Assembly: GCA_965153455.1 (NCBI GenBank)
Contig: OZ234501.1
Span: 1,922,001 to 1,986,000 of the forward strand
DNA: 64,000 nucleotides
Reading direction: 5' to 3'
Source of the DNA: Sphagnum compactum
Lineage: Eukaryota; Bryophyta; Sphagnopsida; Sphagnales
Part shown: one piece after another, positions 1 through 13,328 of the stretch
How the letters are laid out: each line of letters starts with the position of its first letter
Numbering within the stretch: position 1 is the first letter of the stretch
Notes under the pieces: generated by a model
What the model saw: only the letters and a program-made list of their open reading frames with translations
The model's database searches: none
What the model was told of the DNA's origin: nothing
Made by a program: the position numbers and the translations under genes

Positions 1-1704
1 ATGCCATACAAATAATTAGACTAAATCTCCGTAAATCTAAAATATAAGAAAAGGATTGAACTCTTCTAGCCAAATTTGGTTCCATACAAAGTTGTAATAG
101 CTTCATAGCCCTTGTGGGCTAGGTGTAAAAAAAATCGTGGCTATTGAAATTGTTCCAGTTGGTGCCTTGAATTGCTTTTAAGAGTTGCCTTAATAAAACA
201 TGTACTTAAAATATTGCATGTCATTCACTCACATGTGGCCCGTGCAAAGAGAGGGGAGTGGAAATAGAGAAAGAAAGGTGATGGGTAACTCTTATTCAAA
301 TTGTCAAAGGTGGATAGTATAAATCCAAGGGTGTGAAACCAAAAGCCGGTAATAGAAATCAGAGGGTGTAAAACCAAAGGTGGCAATAGAAATCCTAAAT
401 TGAACTACCGACGACATGCAACAGATCAGAAAAGCATATGCAATGACATGCGACACAGTGGGTCTGTAAAACAGTGGAAGCCAAAAAGTAAGTAGCTCAA
501 CCCACTACTACCACTTGACCAAGGATGGAGGATGTTTGCATCTTTTTAACTGTAACCAAAATTCCCAATCTGAGGAAAATCAGCGAGATTGAAAGAGAAG
601 ACCTTCCGTACCTTCTATACGCCAAAGCTTTGTTGAATTGAAGCAATTATGTCAAAAATCATCCACTTGTTCATGCAACCAGTTGAAGATTTTGATCACC
701 ACAAAGATAAACTGATCTCCTCGGTGTCAATCACAGTAATGATTCCATTGTTTTTGAAGTTGGAAGAATGCCTTTCCCATTGGCTCATGCTTCCCTCCTG
801 CACCTGAACCTAACTACAGTGTCATGGCCTTTCCCTACACCTAGGTCTTCCCATACACCTGACTACAAGGTGATTGAACTTTGCTCTATGTTACCAACTA
901 TAACCAATGTAACTGTGCTGGGGTAGCCAAATCAGTCAACAGTAAGTAGTAGTAGCTCTCTACACCATGGAGGTGCTTTTCTACACCCTGGAAGAGCTGC
1001 ATCAAAAGCGGTACCACAGTTACTTGGACAAGGATGTGTAAATTAAGCGAAGCAAACACAACCAATGTTTAAGCTTGGCTCCAATTATCCCTAGCCAATC
1101 AGAGGCATTGGACTTCATGCTTCCCAGTGAACAAAAAAAAAGTCCTCTGCTAAAGGACCAAAACAATGCACTTATGGGGCATCTGAAACATAGCTATACT
1201 GAACCAAAGGCTGGAGCAGAGATTGAAGACATTCAGCTCTGTCTTCATGATACTGCATGGAAGAAGTTGGGCCAAAACAATGAAGTGGAAATTAGCACAG
1301 ACAACTTAGGTGCCTCAAGATAGTGACATACTGACTGTCTTCATCACAGGTTGTTGCAAAAAAAAGATTGTCCCAGTGGAACATCGTAATAATACAGAAG
1401 AATGAACACTATTGGGAGCCTGCCTACCCATTCACAATCCCACTATTGCCCCTGATAAACTTTGTCAAATGCCACAACTACATGGGGAGACCAGGACTGT
1501 GGCAAATAAACTCCCAGCCTCTCCCTCTCTCTTTGAAGGTAACTATGGAGCAGACCAAGATGCTTGCTCTAGAACTCTCTTACAAACAAACTCCTCAGTA
1601 CAGACAATGGCCAAGAAACCTGACCACTTTAATTTTTGTACAACACAGCCACCCAGGGAGTGACAAGGTGTAGACCTTATGAGCTAAACTGGCATGTCAC
1701 ATGA
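1..1704. other. 3' flank of the SUD1-like gene, no gene seen
   Basis: I recognise no coding region here. The open frames at 1075-1323 and 1368-1673 have no family resemblance, and the first begins at TTG. The part nearest 1704 is probably the 3' UTR of the minus-strand SUD1-like gene. A short tandem repeat lies at 306-398. Confidence 0.5.
306..398. repeat. imperfect tandem repeat of about 35 bp
   Basis: Roughly three diverged copies of a unit that begins near caaaggtgg, passes tagaaatc and ends near gggtgtaaaac. Seen by eye; the function is unknown. Confidence 0.5.
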
Positions 1705-4700
1705 TTATTGGCTGCCTGTAGTGGTTGACCCAATAACCACATGCCGCAACCGCAATGAGGTGCCTGCTACCCCCATCCTCTGCCCTGCTTCCATTTTCCC
1801 AGTGGCGATATTTGGATCTTTACAATCCTCCTGGATAATGTTCTCATCTACTGCATCCTCTAGTTGAACTGCAGTGGCCTCACTATGAACCCCTGAGTTC
1901 GAGCTGGAAACCACTGATGCTTCTGATTCAGCATCTAGCTCTCTTTCAACACCACCTTTTGATGCAGCATCCAGACCTGCATATATCCATGGCATCAGAA
2001 AACAAGCTAATTTACCAGAAACGTGCCTGAGCTGTTGGAAAACTATTGCTCCAATTACCAGCTATATTGCCAGGAACCCAGTGTTCCACAACAAAGAACA
2101 CTGGCCGAAGAGAAAATACCCACCTGAAATAGAATTTGGGGGCAGCTTTCCCTGGCCACCCACCCTCCTCCGCTCTCCAAAGTTGTGCAGCCGCCGACCA
2201 ACCAAGTACCGATCATCACGGATGGAGTTGTGGAGGTCCAATAACCATTTATGTACCCGTTTTGTGCCATACCAGCAAAGCCTCAGAAGCAGGGAGCCCA
2301 ACCATGCAAACCGATACACTGATGAATTGACGATAAGGGAATACCCAAAGAGAGGGAAGATTCCACACGCAAGAACATATGGTAAACACAGTGCTGTTAA
2401 AAGGTTTACCAGGACTGGGGCGATAATGGATGTGAACACCCACCAACCCCGGAGGTGAGAAAACCCATCTGACCGCACTTGCTCAAACTTCACACGCCAA
2501 GAATCATCAACCAGTGGCATCATCTGCCCAAGCATGACCTGTCCAGTCTCAATGTCATAGATTGTTACCACATTGCAATTCAAATGTACACTACGATGAA
2601 ACTAGGTTTCTCCGAGAAAGAAGAATAAGACCTCCCAGTACATACGCAATAATACCCAATCAGAAATGTTTTAAGTATTGATGCAAACTACTCTGACAAG
2701 CCACTGCCACTTCACAAGTTGCACATGCAGAAACATTCCTGCCTAGTGTCAACTACATAGAGTGAGATAGTACCAGTCTGGTCCAGATTTTCAGAAACAC
2801 AAGTCCCAATGCCCAATCCTGGTAGAGGAGAAAGACTGGGCTCTCATCCACTGGTACCCGCAAAGGTACAACCACCACCAGCTCAAAGAGCAAGCCAATA
2901 AGCACAGGGACCAAAACAATCTGCAAATCACCCAAAATCCTTCATGATTAATATGTGATGGACATTTTCCTCACACACCGATCAGAACATGACAAAGTGG
3001 CACTTACTTGCTTTACATTGTGAGAATCTACAAATATCCCTTGTACAATCATTGCTAGACATAGGAGCATAGCAAGATACCCTGCACAAGCATTAGAGGA
3101 AGACAAGGAAGGTCACAGAGAAAATGACACGCGTCAAGTAAGACTAAGCTCATGGGATACTGAAGTACAGATGGAAGCAACATGAGAGAAACAAATGACC
3201 CAGGACAAGAGCAAGAGCAATAATATCAACTTTGATTGATAATCAAAGCCACAAGACACTTAAACTTACTCTACTCTAGACCAGATTAAATGCTAACTCA
3301 GACACTAAACAGTTATAACCACAATCAGGGCCTTTGCTAGCAATCCTCACAAAGACATGAAAGACACTTTAGTGGATAGGATACTGTCACAAGTACACAC
3401 AAGATGCTGATGCAAGGAATGCATGAGGGCAGGAACAGGTCAGCTGTACTTACCCAAAGAGACAACAGCACAACGCTCTTGAAGATTATTGAAGACCACT
3501 TAAGCACCTGCCTCAAGAGCACGCGTAAATCATGGGTCCGCAAATAATTTACAACATATCGCACTGCTGCAGTTGTAGCCCACAAGACATAGCAGCCAAT
3601 GTTGAACGCATAAAGATCTGGCACCATGCCCACATCAAACCAATTTGTTCTTCAATCTCCATCAGAAAGCAACTGCTCTGCTTCATCTAAGAAAAAGTAC
3701 TATATCATCAGAACACACACAATCACTGAAGGACTTACTTCATCTAAGAAAAAGTACTATATGAAGGACTTACTCTATTACTTTGAAGCATGCTGAAAAA
3801 GACAGACCTCTAATGTTCAGTGTCACAACTCAAATCTAATCTGTCAAGTGGATGATAAACAGTGAAGAGACCTAGTGAACTGGTAACTCACCATTGCACT
3901 TGGCACCACGGGTAATTGGGAGCTGTGAAAAGGAAGCAAATATGGTCCGACCAAGGGAAATAGGCAGAAGCACCACAATTGAGTTGAAGGCTAGCAAAGT
4001 TATCCATGCACCAAACAACAGCAACAAAATTCGCATTGCAAACTTGTACCTGCTAAGAATAACAGCACTGTAAGCACCCTGGACTGTCCAATAACTAGTT
4101 CTTGATTAACAGCAAGAGCAAACAACTGTAATTGTGAATGAGGCAGGGTGCTTACTCATCTGCCTCTGCCTCTCCTTCAGCTTCATAATCTGCATCATCC
4201 ATCTCTTCATCATTGTCAGATGAAGTAGACCCATTTTGAGCATCTGCTGGACCAACAACTGGTACTCGTGCATGGTTTACCTCGCGCACTGGCCTGTGTG
4301 GCTGAATTTGTACACCCACCCTTCTCTGCTGCTCACGGTTGTTGTCAGCATTTGGCACCTCTGGTTCAGGAAGGAGAAACTCAGACAGGCCCAGGACCCA
4401 TCCAGCTGTTGAAAACCAATAGGAAAGAACAGTTTTGATTGTTGCCCGTGGCCTGAAGTGCTCTACAGCAAAAGGAATGCAGATGTGAAACAAAAGCATG
4501 TCTGCAGGTATCTCTGTGAAAGGATCTGAGACCCTGCACAAAATTCCCAGCATTAGAAAACCTGTTTAGCATATGAAGACAGATATAATGGTTTCTAACA
4601 ATAGTGACTAACAACCAGTTGACTACCAAAAGAGTCCTGGCTGATTCAGCCAAAATAGATAACAGTTACTTAATCAAAAGATGAAATGAAAGACCCAAAA

Positions 4701-7700
4701 CATGAGACACACAGCATTTTCAAAGTAATCACCTTATATCAAACGGAAACATGTGAGGTGCAATAGATATGGCAAGCTGAACAGGCAAAAAGACCAACAC
4801 AACAATGAGGCTCCCATAAACCACGACTGATAAAAGCACACGACGTGCATGCTTGTGTAGAGGGTCATCAATGAGATCCCGAAATGGGTTATAATTTGGA
4901 TCAGCAGGATCACGTAGAAAGTACAATACCCCTGGTCGTAGCACCTGCAAACAAAACCACACATTCCATTTGGTATACCAGAAGCTGGAAAATAAACAGA
5001 AATCACATCCACATTATAAGGCTGTGAGGTGTCCCTTGTCAAATGCATTAACAGAAAGATTGCATGGAGTGAAAACATATGGAGTACAAGCAGATGGAAG
5101 TAAAACTGAAATTACCTCACGCAGAAGGCTTACAAAGATGCTGATTTGTAACATGTACACAATCCCAACAAGCCAGTGGAGTAAGGAACTAGTCAAAGGA
5201 GACGACCAGAAGAAGGCCACACGATTTGATATGGTGGCCTCCAGCATACCAAGGGTGCAAACATCGAGCCACCACCCACAAAGAAGTGGGAACACTCCTA
5301 GTTCAATCACCAACAAAAATGCCACTTTCACCATCGTTGCCATGTATCTCACACCAGCAATCATTTGCCGTGCCACTGATGGTGCAGCTTCAGCCATTGT
5401 GGTGACTCCATGGATGTGTCCAACAGTAATTGGCTGTCCACGAGTGTATCTAATAATAGCAATGAGGCACAAATAGAAACTCAGTGCTAGGAGAATGACC
5501 CCATAGCCAACAGCCACTGTTGCAGCATCAGAAAGCTTTAATGCAGATACCATTGCTTCAGTTACTACATCTATGGTATTTCCAACATCCCATAAAGGGC
5601 CACCAGAAGCACCAGCACTGATCCCAACTCCAACAATATGGTTTAGCATGGTGCTGTTGCCATCAAATATTTCCCCCCTTGAGTTAACAAGGGTTGGATC
5701 AGCAGTTGATGCCATAGAGGCTGCATTTGACCCCAAGTCAGCTGTGGCCACCACAAGCCTTGATGCTATGGATAATACCAGACGACCAAGAGTGAAGGGA
5801 ACCAGAGCCACCAGGCCCAGGAAGATTGCATTGCTAGCCAAAACCTGCACATGTCAGAAACCAAATGCATTGACGACAGCCTTCAAGTGCAAATCTTCAG
5901 CTACTACTCAATGGCGATCTCAGAAACTGAGAAACCTATAGCTATACTGGAATGACAGAGGGATCCACCAACCGTGATTGCATTCTCCAGCAGATGAAAA
6001 ACAGGGCCTTGCATTCCCACAAGCTCATCAAAGGGCACATCTTCAGCACCATCAGCATCCTCAACTGCATCAAACATCTGTTCTACATGAGCCTCCAACC
6101 TTGCTGCTTGCCTTTCCAGTTGTGCAGCTACATTTTCAGCATTTCGTCTCAACAACTGACCAGCACCAGCTGCAAGGCCCTGAGGTGGAGGCACAATGAC
6201 CACTTCAGCGTTGTCACCACCTACTGGAGCTGGGGCTTGTATATCTACCCGTTGTCCAGCTGCTCCCCTACCATGCCCATGTCGCCTACCCACCCTTCCA
6301 CCATGCCCCCTATCTGCCCCTACCCCCTCTTCATCATGGTCACCATCCTGGGCACCTCCCACTTCTCCAAGATGCCTGAAATACTCTCGTAGTGAAGTAA
6401 CAGCTAAAAAGATGAAGACAATTCCCGCTGACAACAGGAACCCATGAAGGCAGTCTGTAAGTAGCAGGCTAGGCACACACCGGCTAACAAAGAGCTGCTG
6501 CGCTTCGAGAAAGCTCCGGACAAAAGAGAACCTCCATATCCAGAATGTGGTAAAGGGGATGAATAGAAGCCAGACAGCAAGAACAAATGCTAGTCGTGCA
6601 AAATAGCGTGTACCCCGCCCTGCTTTAAGTGCCATACCCAGCACAAGCTCCTGAAAAGGGAGCCTGGCAGGGGTGTCATCTGCATAAACAGGAGAGAAGG
6701 CAAATGGATGTTTGCATACCTGCACACAGAGAGCCAATCTCAGTATCTTTACAACTCAACATTAAAAGGTTGAATGCTCATATTCATCGTACATCACAGG
6801 ACATGTTTCAGCACCAAAGAACAGGCACCAACTGATTTACAAGCCCCACACAAACAGCCATTGCAACTGTCTTGACCTCTTAAGGATGTAAGGTACTCAC
6901 TAGTGTGATCCTCCTCGTCTGTGCAGTTCCTGAGAATTCAAGGAGCCACATTCTACCAGATGACTCAAGCTTCTCAGGACATTATATAATAATACTCATG
7001 ATAATCCAGAAATCTCCATGCTCACAATTAAGCAAGTCAGGATGAGGTGAAAGAGGTTTCCTTAAAGTCAAAGAAAGACTTTCAAATGAGGACAATATGT
7101 GTGAATATTTAGTGCTATTGGACACAAGAAACAGTATATCCTCTGCATAACACACAAATAACTGAGGAATGGTTTGAACATTCTTGGCCATAACCATTCC
7201 ACAGCAACGTGTACTGCAAGGACCAGCTACCATAGCATCCCCACTGATTTCATCAACTCCCAGCGTTAACATCATACATTGACAAACATACTGAGTTTCA
7301 GTCATAAGAAGAGGACGCACACAGCCATAATGCTAGCTAGATCAACCCTAATGGCAGGGGTGTCTTATTAGGCCCTTTACTCACTTCTTTAATTGTACAG
7401 AATCTGTCATGGCCAATTCAAGTCACCCAGGCAGAGCAGATTGTGCACAATTAGCTCAAAACCCCCTGGCCTTTAACACTAGTGAGTGGGCAGTAGCCTG
7501 CTGATTCTGGCTCTCATCTTGACCCCAAGTTTGCCCTATCAGGCTCACCCAGGACCTTGCTAAGAGCCAGAATCAGGAGGCTACTTCCTACTCTTTAATA
7601 CAGAAAAGAAAATAGAAGGAGATTATCAAGAAAACCAAGATTTGAAAAGGGGAACACAAAGAGAGGGAACAAACAAAAGGAAACAAAACAAGCAGCTTGT

Positions 7701-9040
7701 CACATGATGGCTCTGCCCATTTACCCAAGGGAGAGGATCAAACTAAAACTTCCATTCGCACATTGGTTCAAGATTGAGCCAAAAATTTATCCACAAATCC
7801 TGCACTGATGCATAGTCTCTTCCTATGGGCAGAGCCAAAAATGGAAATAGAAAGAATAAAGAAATCTTATAGAGCATGAGGCTTTGAGTACAACAGGGGG
7901 CTTCAAAAAGCTCAAGGACAACATGGGCTTGATTCAAAAGCTTCCCACTCAAGATAGAAGCCCTAAAAATAACCACTGGAAAGATTCAAAACACAGAAAT
8001 ACCAACCAGAAATCTTACTTCATTCAAGGACAAAGTGGCCTTCAAAATGCTCCTCTGCTAAGCATAGAAGCACTAAAATAATCATTTTGTAGATTGCAAA
8101 GGAGGATATACAAAACTGATTTGCTTCTCTGCTTTAAGCACACCTTTGGTTCATTTACTCGAAAGATTGAACCCTACAATTTTCCCTTCAGAACACTAGA
8201 TCAAGCTCTCACTATCTGAGCTACAAAAGAGGTCTTGTGAACCTATTAATTTCTGACTATCAACAAAGCCAAAATCAGCAGAATGTGGAAAAAAGGAATC
8301 CACATGAGACCACTGAATCGTGTGAATACCTGCCTATTTCTTGCTGTGAATGCCTTCGCTAGAAGCCAAATCCACAAAAGTATAATTACCAACAAAGGGG
8401 GTAATTCTGATTATTTGTTAAAATCATGTGAAAAACATGATTGCCAAAAGTTCAAGGGTTTCTGCATTCAGTAAATCTCGGGGAGTGAGTGAACCAGTCC
8501 AAAAGGGTTTTTTCCCTGACAGGTGCAGACAGAATTGGTCCGTAAGGAAATCCTGAAAGGGCTAAGTCTGCCAGGTACACAAAGGCGACCAAATGTTGTT
8601 GTGCCTTTTGCTGGTCATAATGTGATATCCACAGGGTATCGCATCGAATTCTTGAGAATGAAATTTTTCTGATGCCGATTTTGTAATGGAGACTGCTTCA
8701 ACTGCAACTGAGATATACTGAAAAGCATCCCGAATCCCTAACCACATACACACAAGAAGCGTACCTCACATTGCCGTGCATTGCTGTGATTAAGCCACTG
8801 CAACAGACACTCCTGGTGCACGTACTTGATGCTGCCACTGCACGCACAGGGATAGTAGAGCGGCGAGTCTTCTTCCCCGGTCATTCGACAGATCCGACAC
8901 ACATCCTCCTCATCATCAGCATCCCCCCCGTCGGCGGCGGCCATCATCATCATTTTCCGCTGCTTCCCCTTCTCCGCCGCGGCGGCCGCATCCTCCGCTC
9001 CATGCAAACTCCCCACACTAATCCCCTCGTCCCTCTCCAT
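1705..9040 (-). CDS. SUD1: SUD1/Doa10-type ER membrane RING-CH E3 ubiquitin ligase
   Basis: Ubiquitin ligase of the ER membrane (yeast Doa10, animal MARCH6/TEB4, Arabidopsis SUD1/CER9), acting in ER-associated degradation, in plants notably of sterol- and wax-pathway enzymes. Exons in transcript order: 8765-9040, 5973-6719, 5116-5844, 4733-4944, 4156-4533, 3892-4049, 3454-3617, 2774-2920, 2160-2538, 1705-1976. Phases agree throughout, giving 1153 residues. Exon 1 ends inside a C4HC3 RING-CH finger (C48, C51, C65, C67, H75, C78, C91; C94 comes from exon 2). Many hydrophobic segments follow, with family signatures [11 protein letters not shown] (exon 4), [13 protein letters not shown] (exon 5), DLYAFNIG (exon 7), [19 protein letters not shown] (exon 8) and [20 protein letters not shown] (exon 9). 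The start is the first ATG in frame, at 9040; the frame opens upstream only through a GTG. The weakest junction is the exon 9 donor at 2159. Intron 1 is 2 kb long and holds a repeat. Confidence 0.93.
3680..3765. repeat. tandem duplication in a SUD1-like intron
   Basis: The string ttcatctaagaaaaagtac occurs twice, about 57 bp apart, and each time is followed by tatat. It lies in intron 6 between exons 3892-4049 and 3454-3617 and looks like a recent local duplication. Confidence 0.7.
7195..8320. repeat. dispersed repeat filling SUD1-like intron 1
   Basis: Several blocks match, in the same order and on the same strand, blocks in a long PAN2 intron (14935-16810). Examples are gaccagctaccatag at about 7222 and 14959, aataatcatt at about 8077 and 16558, and aggaatccacatga at about 8295 and 16784. 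This is probably a non-autonomous or decayed transposable element of unidentified class. I found no clear terminal repeats and no intact gene. Confidence 0.55.
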
Positions 9041-9736
9041 CCCCGTCCTACCGAATACACTCCAGCACAGGGTTTCCAACCCCCCAGCAAAACTCCAACC
9101 ACCGCCAAAACGACTCAGAAACACAAAACCTCAAAAATCACCCACCTCTACTGGAACATCACACACACACACACATACCCACAATATCCGATTTCTCTTC
9201 CTCACGAGACGAACCGAAAGATCCTCTCCTCTCGAGTCAGTACCAGCACAGAGACACCGGATTAAAGACTTTGTCTGGGGTTTCCTACACCACTTTCAAG
9301 TAAAAAAACCTAACGAAGAAGCTATATAGCCTCTTGTTGTTCTTTTAAGAAGTAACAAACGGCCACTGAGACACACACCCAACAACAAGAATACGCAAAA
9401 GAGTGCAGCAGATGATGGAGGGGGTGCCACAGATGAGCGGAAGAAGGACCACAACACTCTCATGTGTGGCAGAGCAGGGCAGGCAACAACGTGAGCGATG
9501 TCGGTGACAAATGGAATTAGGGTTTCGAGTCGAGAGAGAGAGACAGAGACAACATACCCGGAGAGAGAAAGAGACACAGTGAACGGGTGTCACTCCCCCC
9601 CTGGCTTATACCCGTGCATCCCACGGCCAGAGTTGAAGCAGCACCCACCACACTGTACTTCTTCTTTTCCTGTTTTTTCTTCTTTTTTTCAACGTAAAAC
9701 TCAAATTATTGTACATGGCCAAGTAAAAGCATATTT

Positions 9737-9772
9737 ATTTATTTATTTATTTATTATTATTATTATTTTTAC
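9737..9772. repeat. TTTA/ATT simple repeat
   Basis: A run of tttattta units passing into tta/att units. Low-complexity sequence. Confidence 0.85.
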
Positions 9773-11064
9773 ACTTACATTTTACACAATTTTCCCCTTA
9801 TACACACACACATCATGTGTTCTACATTTATATTTACACAAGTGCAAATGAATCTTAATACATTTACACTTATATAAAAATACAAGTCTTTATTAAATAT
9901 TATTATTGTGAAGCATAAATACATATAAACCAAATGCTTCACATTAATCATTTGCATTCCACATTCATCTTTGTTACGAAAATTATATGAAATAATTATA
10001 AAAACTAATGAAAATTATTGTGATACAAAGCAATCATAAATATGCATAATTAGTTATTGACTAGATACCATTCCTAACTGTTTCCAAAAACCATATTTGC
10101 TTCAATATTTGTTTCTCAACATAAGAAAATAAAACGAATAAAAATCTATATATGGTCATTAAAACTTGCCAAAAAATTAAAAACAAAATTGTGCACATAA
10201 TTTGTTTTGGAAACCTATTAAAAATCCAAATATATTAGAAATGTTGTATTGATTATTATTTTTAAATCCATAAATATTTTATCACTTAAAAAAATCAAAA
10301 GAGAATAGTGAAATGTTTACATCTATATGCACCAAACCAAAAAAAAAATCCAAAATTCAAAATTGAATAGAATTTTCAAAAAAAAACAAAAACCCTTGCA
10401 TCCATCACAAATTTACTTTAATAAAAAATGTAAACAAAATGTGTACAATTATCATAAATAAAAACTTCAAGACCTAAAAACTTAAATAATAAAACTCAAT
10501 CCCTGAACCTAATTAAAACCACAACTAGAGTTAATCATTATGCTCAACCAATCAGAAAAAGCACTTCAATTTGCTTAACGAGGGCTCAAAGGAGGGTTCA
10601 AGTAATTAGTACAATCATTATTTGTATTAATAACATAAACTTTGGTTTGATTCTGACATGTGTCAAGGAGCTTTCGAAACGACAGCTTTCAATTAGGGTT
10701 TGGCAACGATATTTTTTGTTTAATTCAAAATTTTGGAGTGAAAAGTTTTTGAATGTCTTGGAATGAAGTTAACATGGAGTAATGTTGAGGTGTAGAGGAA
10801 GCCCCTCATGGCAAATGTTGCTTAATTTTTGGGACCTAGGCATCAATGTTGTAAGTTTCAGGCCCAAGCCTCAAACTACTGCCCTTGGCACCAAGGCGAC
10901 AATTTAAAGGAACACCCTCCACTCAAGGGCTTGCTCTCTATAAACAAAACCCAACCATCAAATAAGGTGTGTCAAAATTTGTAGCTTGCAATAAAGGGAT
11001 ATTCTTCAACCATGCACATACTGTAACAAGGAACTGAAAAAGATCACAAGTTTTTATCACGCCA

Positions 11065-11128
11065 AAAATTCATGACATGTATCAAGAGACCAGCTCAAAA
11101 TTCATGACATGTATCAAGAGACCAGCTC
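11065..11128. repeat. perfect 32-bp tandem duplication
   Basis: Two identical adjacent copies of a 32-bp unit (11065-11096 and 11097-11128) containing catgacatgtatcaagagac. The identity points to a recent slippage or duplication event. Confidence 0.9.
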
Positions 11129-11224
11129 CTTGAAGGTTATAATCAAAAGAGGCTTGGCTTGCCTGGCTAAAAGCATCTCTACCAGCGGCAGCCTGTACAT
11201 ATTACCTTGAATGAAATACAACCT

Positions 11225-11410
11225 TTAACCATGCAAAATTGAGATTTAAATAGCATTTAAATAGTCTCTCACTTTACATTGTAAAAATTTTCATTTTTAT
11301 GGGTGGGGACAAGGAATAATTAACACTATGTCAGACATGTCAGATAGAGGCCAAATAGGGACTGTTGATGGAGATTCTCTCAAGGAACTACTTATATAAC
11401 ACTGCAATTT
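11225..11410. repeat. dispersed repeat, related copy at 57.45-57.63 kb
   Basis: The block with gggtggggac, ggaataattaacact and gaggccaaatagggac resembles 57470-57630 (gggtggggatg, gaaataattagcact, gaagccaaaatagggg), in the same order and spacing. Probably a small interspersed element. Confidence 0.5.
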
Positions 11411-11572
11411 TGGTTTCATTCAGGTTCTATGGGGCAAGAATTTGACAAATTTCAAATCATGCAAGACAAATTGCATTACAAAACACATATGGTAAATTAA
11501 CAGGTAATTTGACAACATAAAAACTTGTAAAACTCAAGATAGACCTTCACTTAGTCACAAGTAGGGTAAAAC

Positions 11573-12020
11573 CGCCCATCACCAAACACATACCCATCAC
11601 TGAACACGTTCCAATATTTTACTCATTCCTTAACCAAATTGAGCCATTTTTGTGTCATTGGCTGCACAAACTGAAGGGCTACAAATGTTCTTTGCACATC
11701 AGAAGTAAAGGAGCACCGCAGAGAACACAGGAAGAGGATGAGTGATAGTTTGCTTCAAATTTTTTGAAGAAATAGCTCTGTACCCCTCTCTAGTTCCAGC
11801 CTCATAGCTTCCTCACTCTGAGTGATTTAAAACCTGATGGGTGCACCAACTAGGGCTTTACAAAACTTCGTTGTATTCCAGAGGCAAAGATGCAATGACA
11901 AAAGATTTTAAGCTCAAAATCCTAATCTGTTTCAATTCACCCATCACCAAACACTGGGCCCCCCTTACACCAAAAACCCCATAACTTCCACATTCCTTTA
12001 CCGAATTGAGCTTCAGAAGC
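11573..12020. repeat. pair of direct repeats about 365 bp apart
   Basis: The segment cccatcaccaaacac followed by a cattcctt..cc.aattgagc block occurs at about 11576-11645 and again at about 11940-12012. The sequence between is not recognisable. This could be a local duplication or the ends of a small element. Confidence 0.5.
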
Positions 12021-13328
12021 AGAGGAAGAATGTGTAAGGATTCGATCTTCTTTGAGTTCTTAAGTGTTCGCTCACTGGCCTATCTACCCTACATTGTCAA
12101 ACTCTCACATGCAATGACAAAGTCAGAAGACCGACCTATGTTGAAGTGAAGAAGTTGGAACTCGTCAATTTGGCACAGTAACAGTAGCCATACTTCTGAT
12201 TGTCCCCAGAACCATAGGAGAGTTATCACATTCCTAGACATCATCCTGACTGAGCCTGTGAAACAAACCCCCTCAAACTTCATGCACAACATTAGTAATA
12301 CAGAGTTGCATCAAGCAAAATTGCATGATCACATAGTGCAGTAAATTGTCAAATCAACAAAGAGAAATGCAGCAACAGAGGATTTTCTGTGTTTTGGAAT
12401 ATCTAAAAACACAGAAATATGTAAAGCTCAAATATTTCAGTACTCCCTGTTGCCCTGGAAATTAGATCAATGGTGACTGGACAGTTGCAGGAGAAAGCAA
12501 TGCTAGCTACTGCAGTGGAATGCTTGTAAAGAGGGATTTAGAGATATGAAGCCACAGCTCTTTGCAAACTGTTACTAATATCTAGTCAGAGATGCTAAAT
12601 TGAAAGCAAAGTCCAGCATATCACTCACCACCCTCTTCCTACACAATTTCTGGAGCTAACGCTACAATTGTGCGTCTGCAAAGCAATAGCAAGTTCTGAA
12701 TGTGCCCGTTCTGTTGTTCTCCACCCAAACCTGATTCTCCCCCTCCCAACCCCCCAAAAGCACATGAAGGGGGACTGGTTCACCTCAATATAGTGACAGC
12801 ATGCTTCAGACAGGTCCAGCTTTCTAAACCAATGTACAAGCACAGGCTAACAGACATGGCACAAATTCTGACAAATTTGGAACAGGCTTTCTATAATGGG
12901 CCCCATTCCAAGATTACCATGTCATATGACATTTTCTCATCCTCCACATAGGATGATGACCTCCTCTAATGAAGAGGCTCTATATAGGTCCACACAATTT
13001 GGTAATACATTTTAGATTTTTGTGCGACAAGCTTTATACAATAAACATTTACAGGTGAATGGGTATCCTATAACAAAAGAAATTTGGTTGATGTATAGCC
13101 TCCAGTTGACTGGCTTGACAGTCTGTGCATATGAGCAAGGATTCAAGTTTTGTGAACCGTCCTGCTGATAGATAATACCTTGACATGCTAGCAACACTAA
13201 GGAAATGGATCTCCAACTGATCCCTGCTCCCCATTATACAACAAAAAATAAATGTCTCAAATGTTCTACCACAAGAGTACATAACATCACTACATACCTT
13301 AGATCATGTGCCTTCCATGCTGACTATG

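Larger units (their letters stand above)
9041..13328. other. intergenic region between SUD1-like and PAN2 genes
   Basis: The 9041-9650 part should hold the promoter and 5' leader of the minus-strand SUD1-like gene; it has a GA-rich run near 9533-9575. From 9720 to about 10500 the DNA is AT-rich with ATT/TTTA simple repeats. 11.0-12.1 kb carries short direct repeats (separate entries). The end nearest 13328 is the likely PAN2 3' UTR. No coding sequence recognised. Confidence 0.5.

Noticed and set aside
5573-6447. Long plus-strand frames opposite the SUD1-like exons
   Set aside because: Shadows of the minus-strand coding exons 2 and 3. The minus-strand translation carries the recognisable family motifs.
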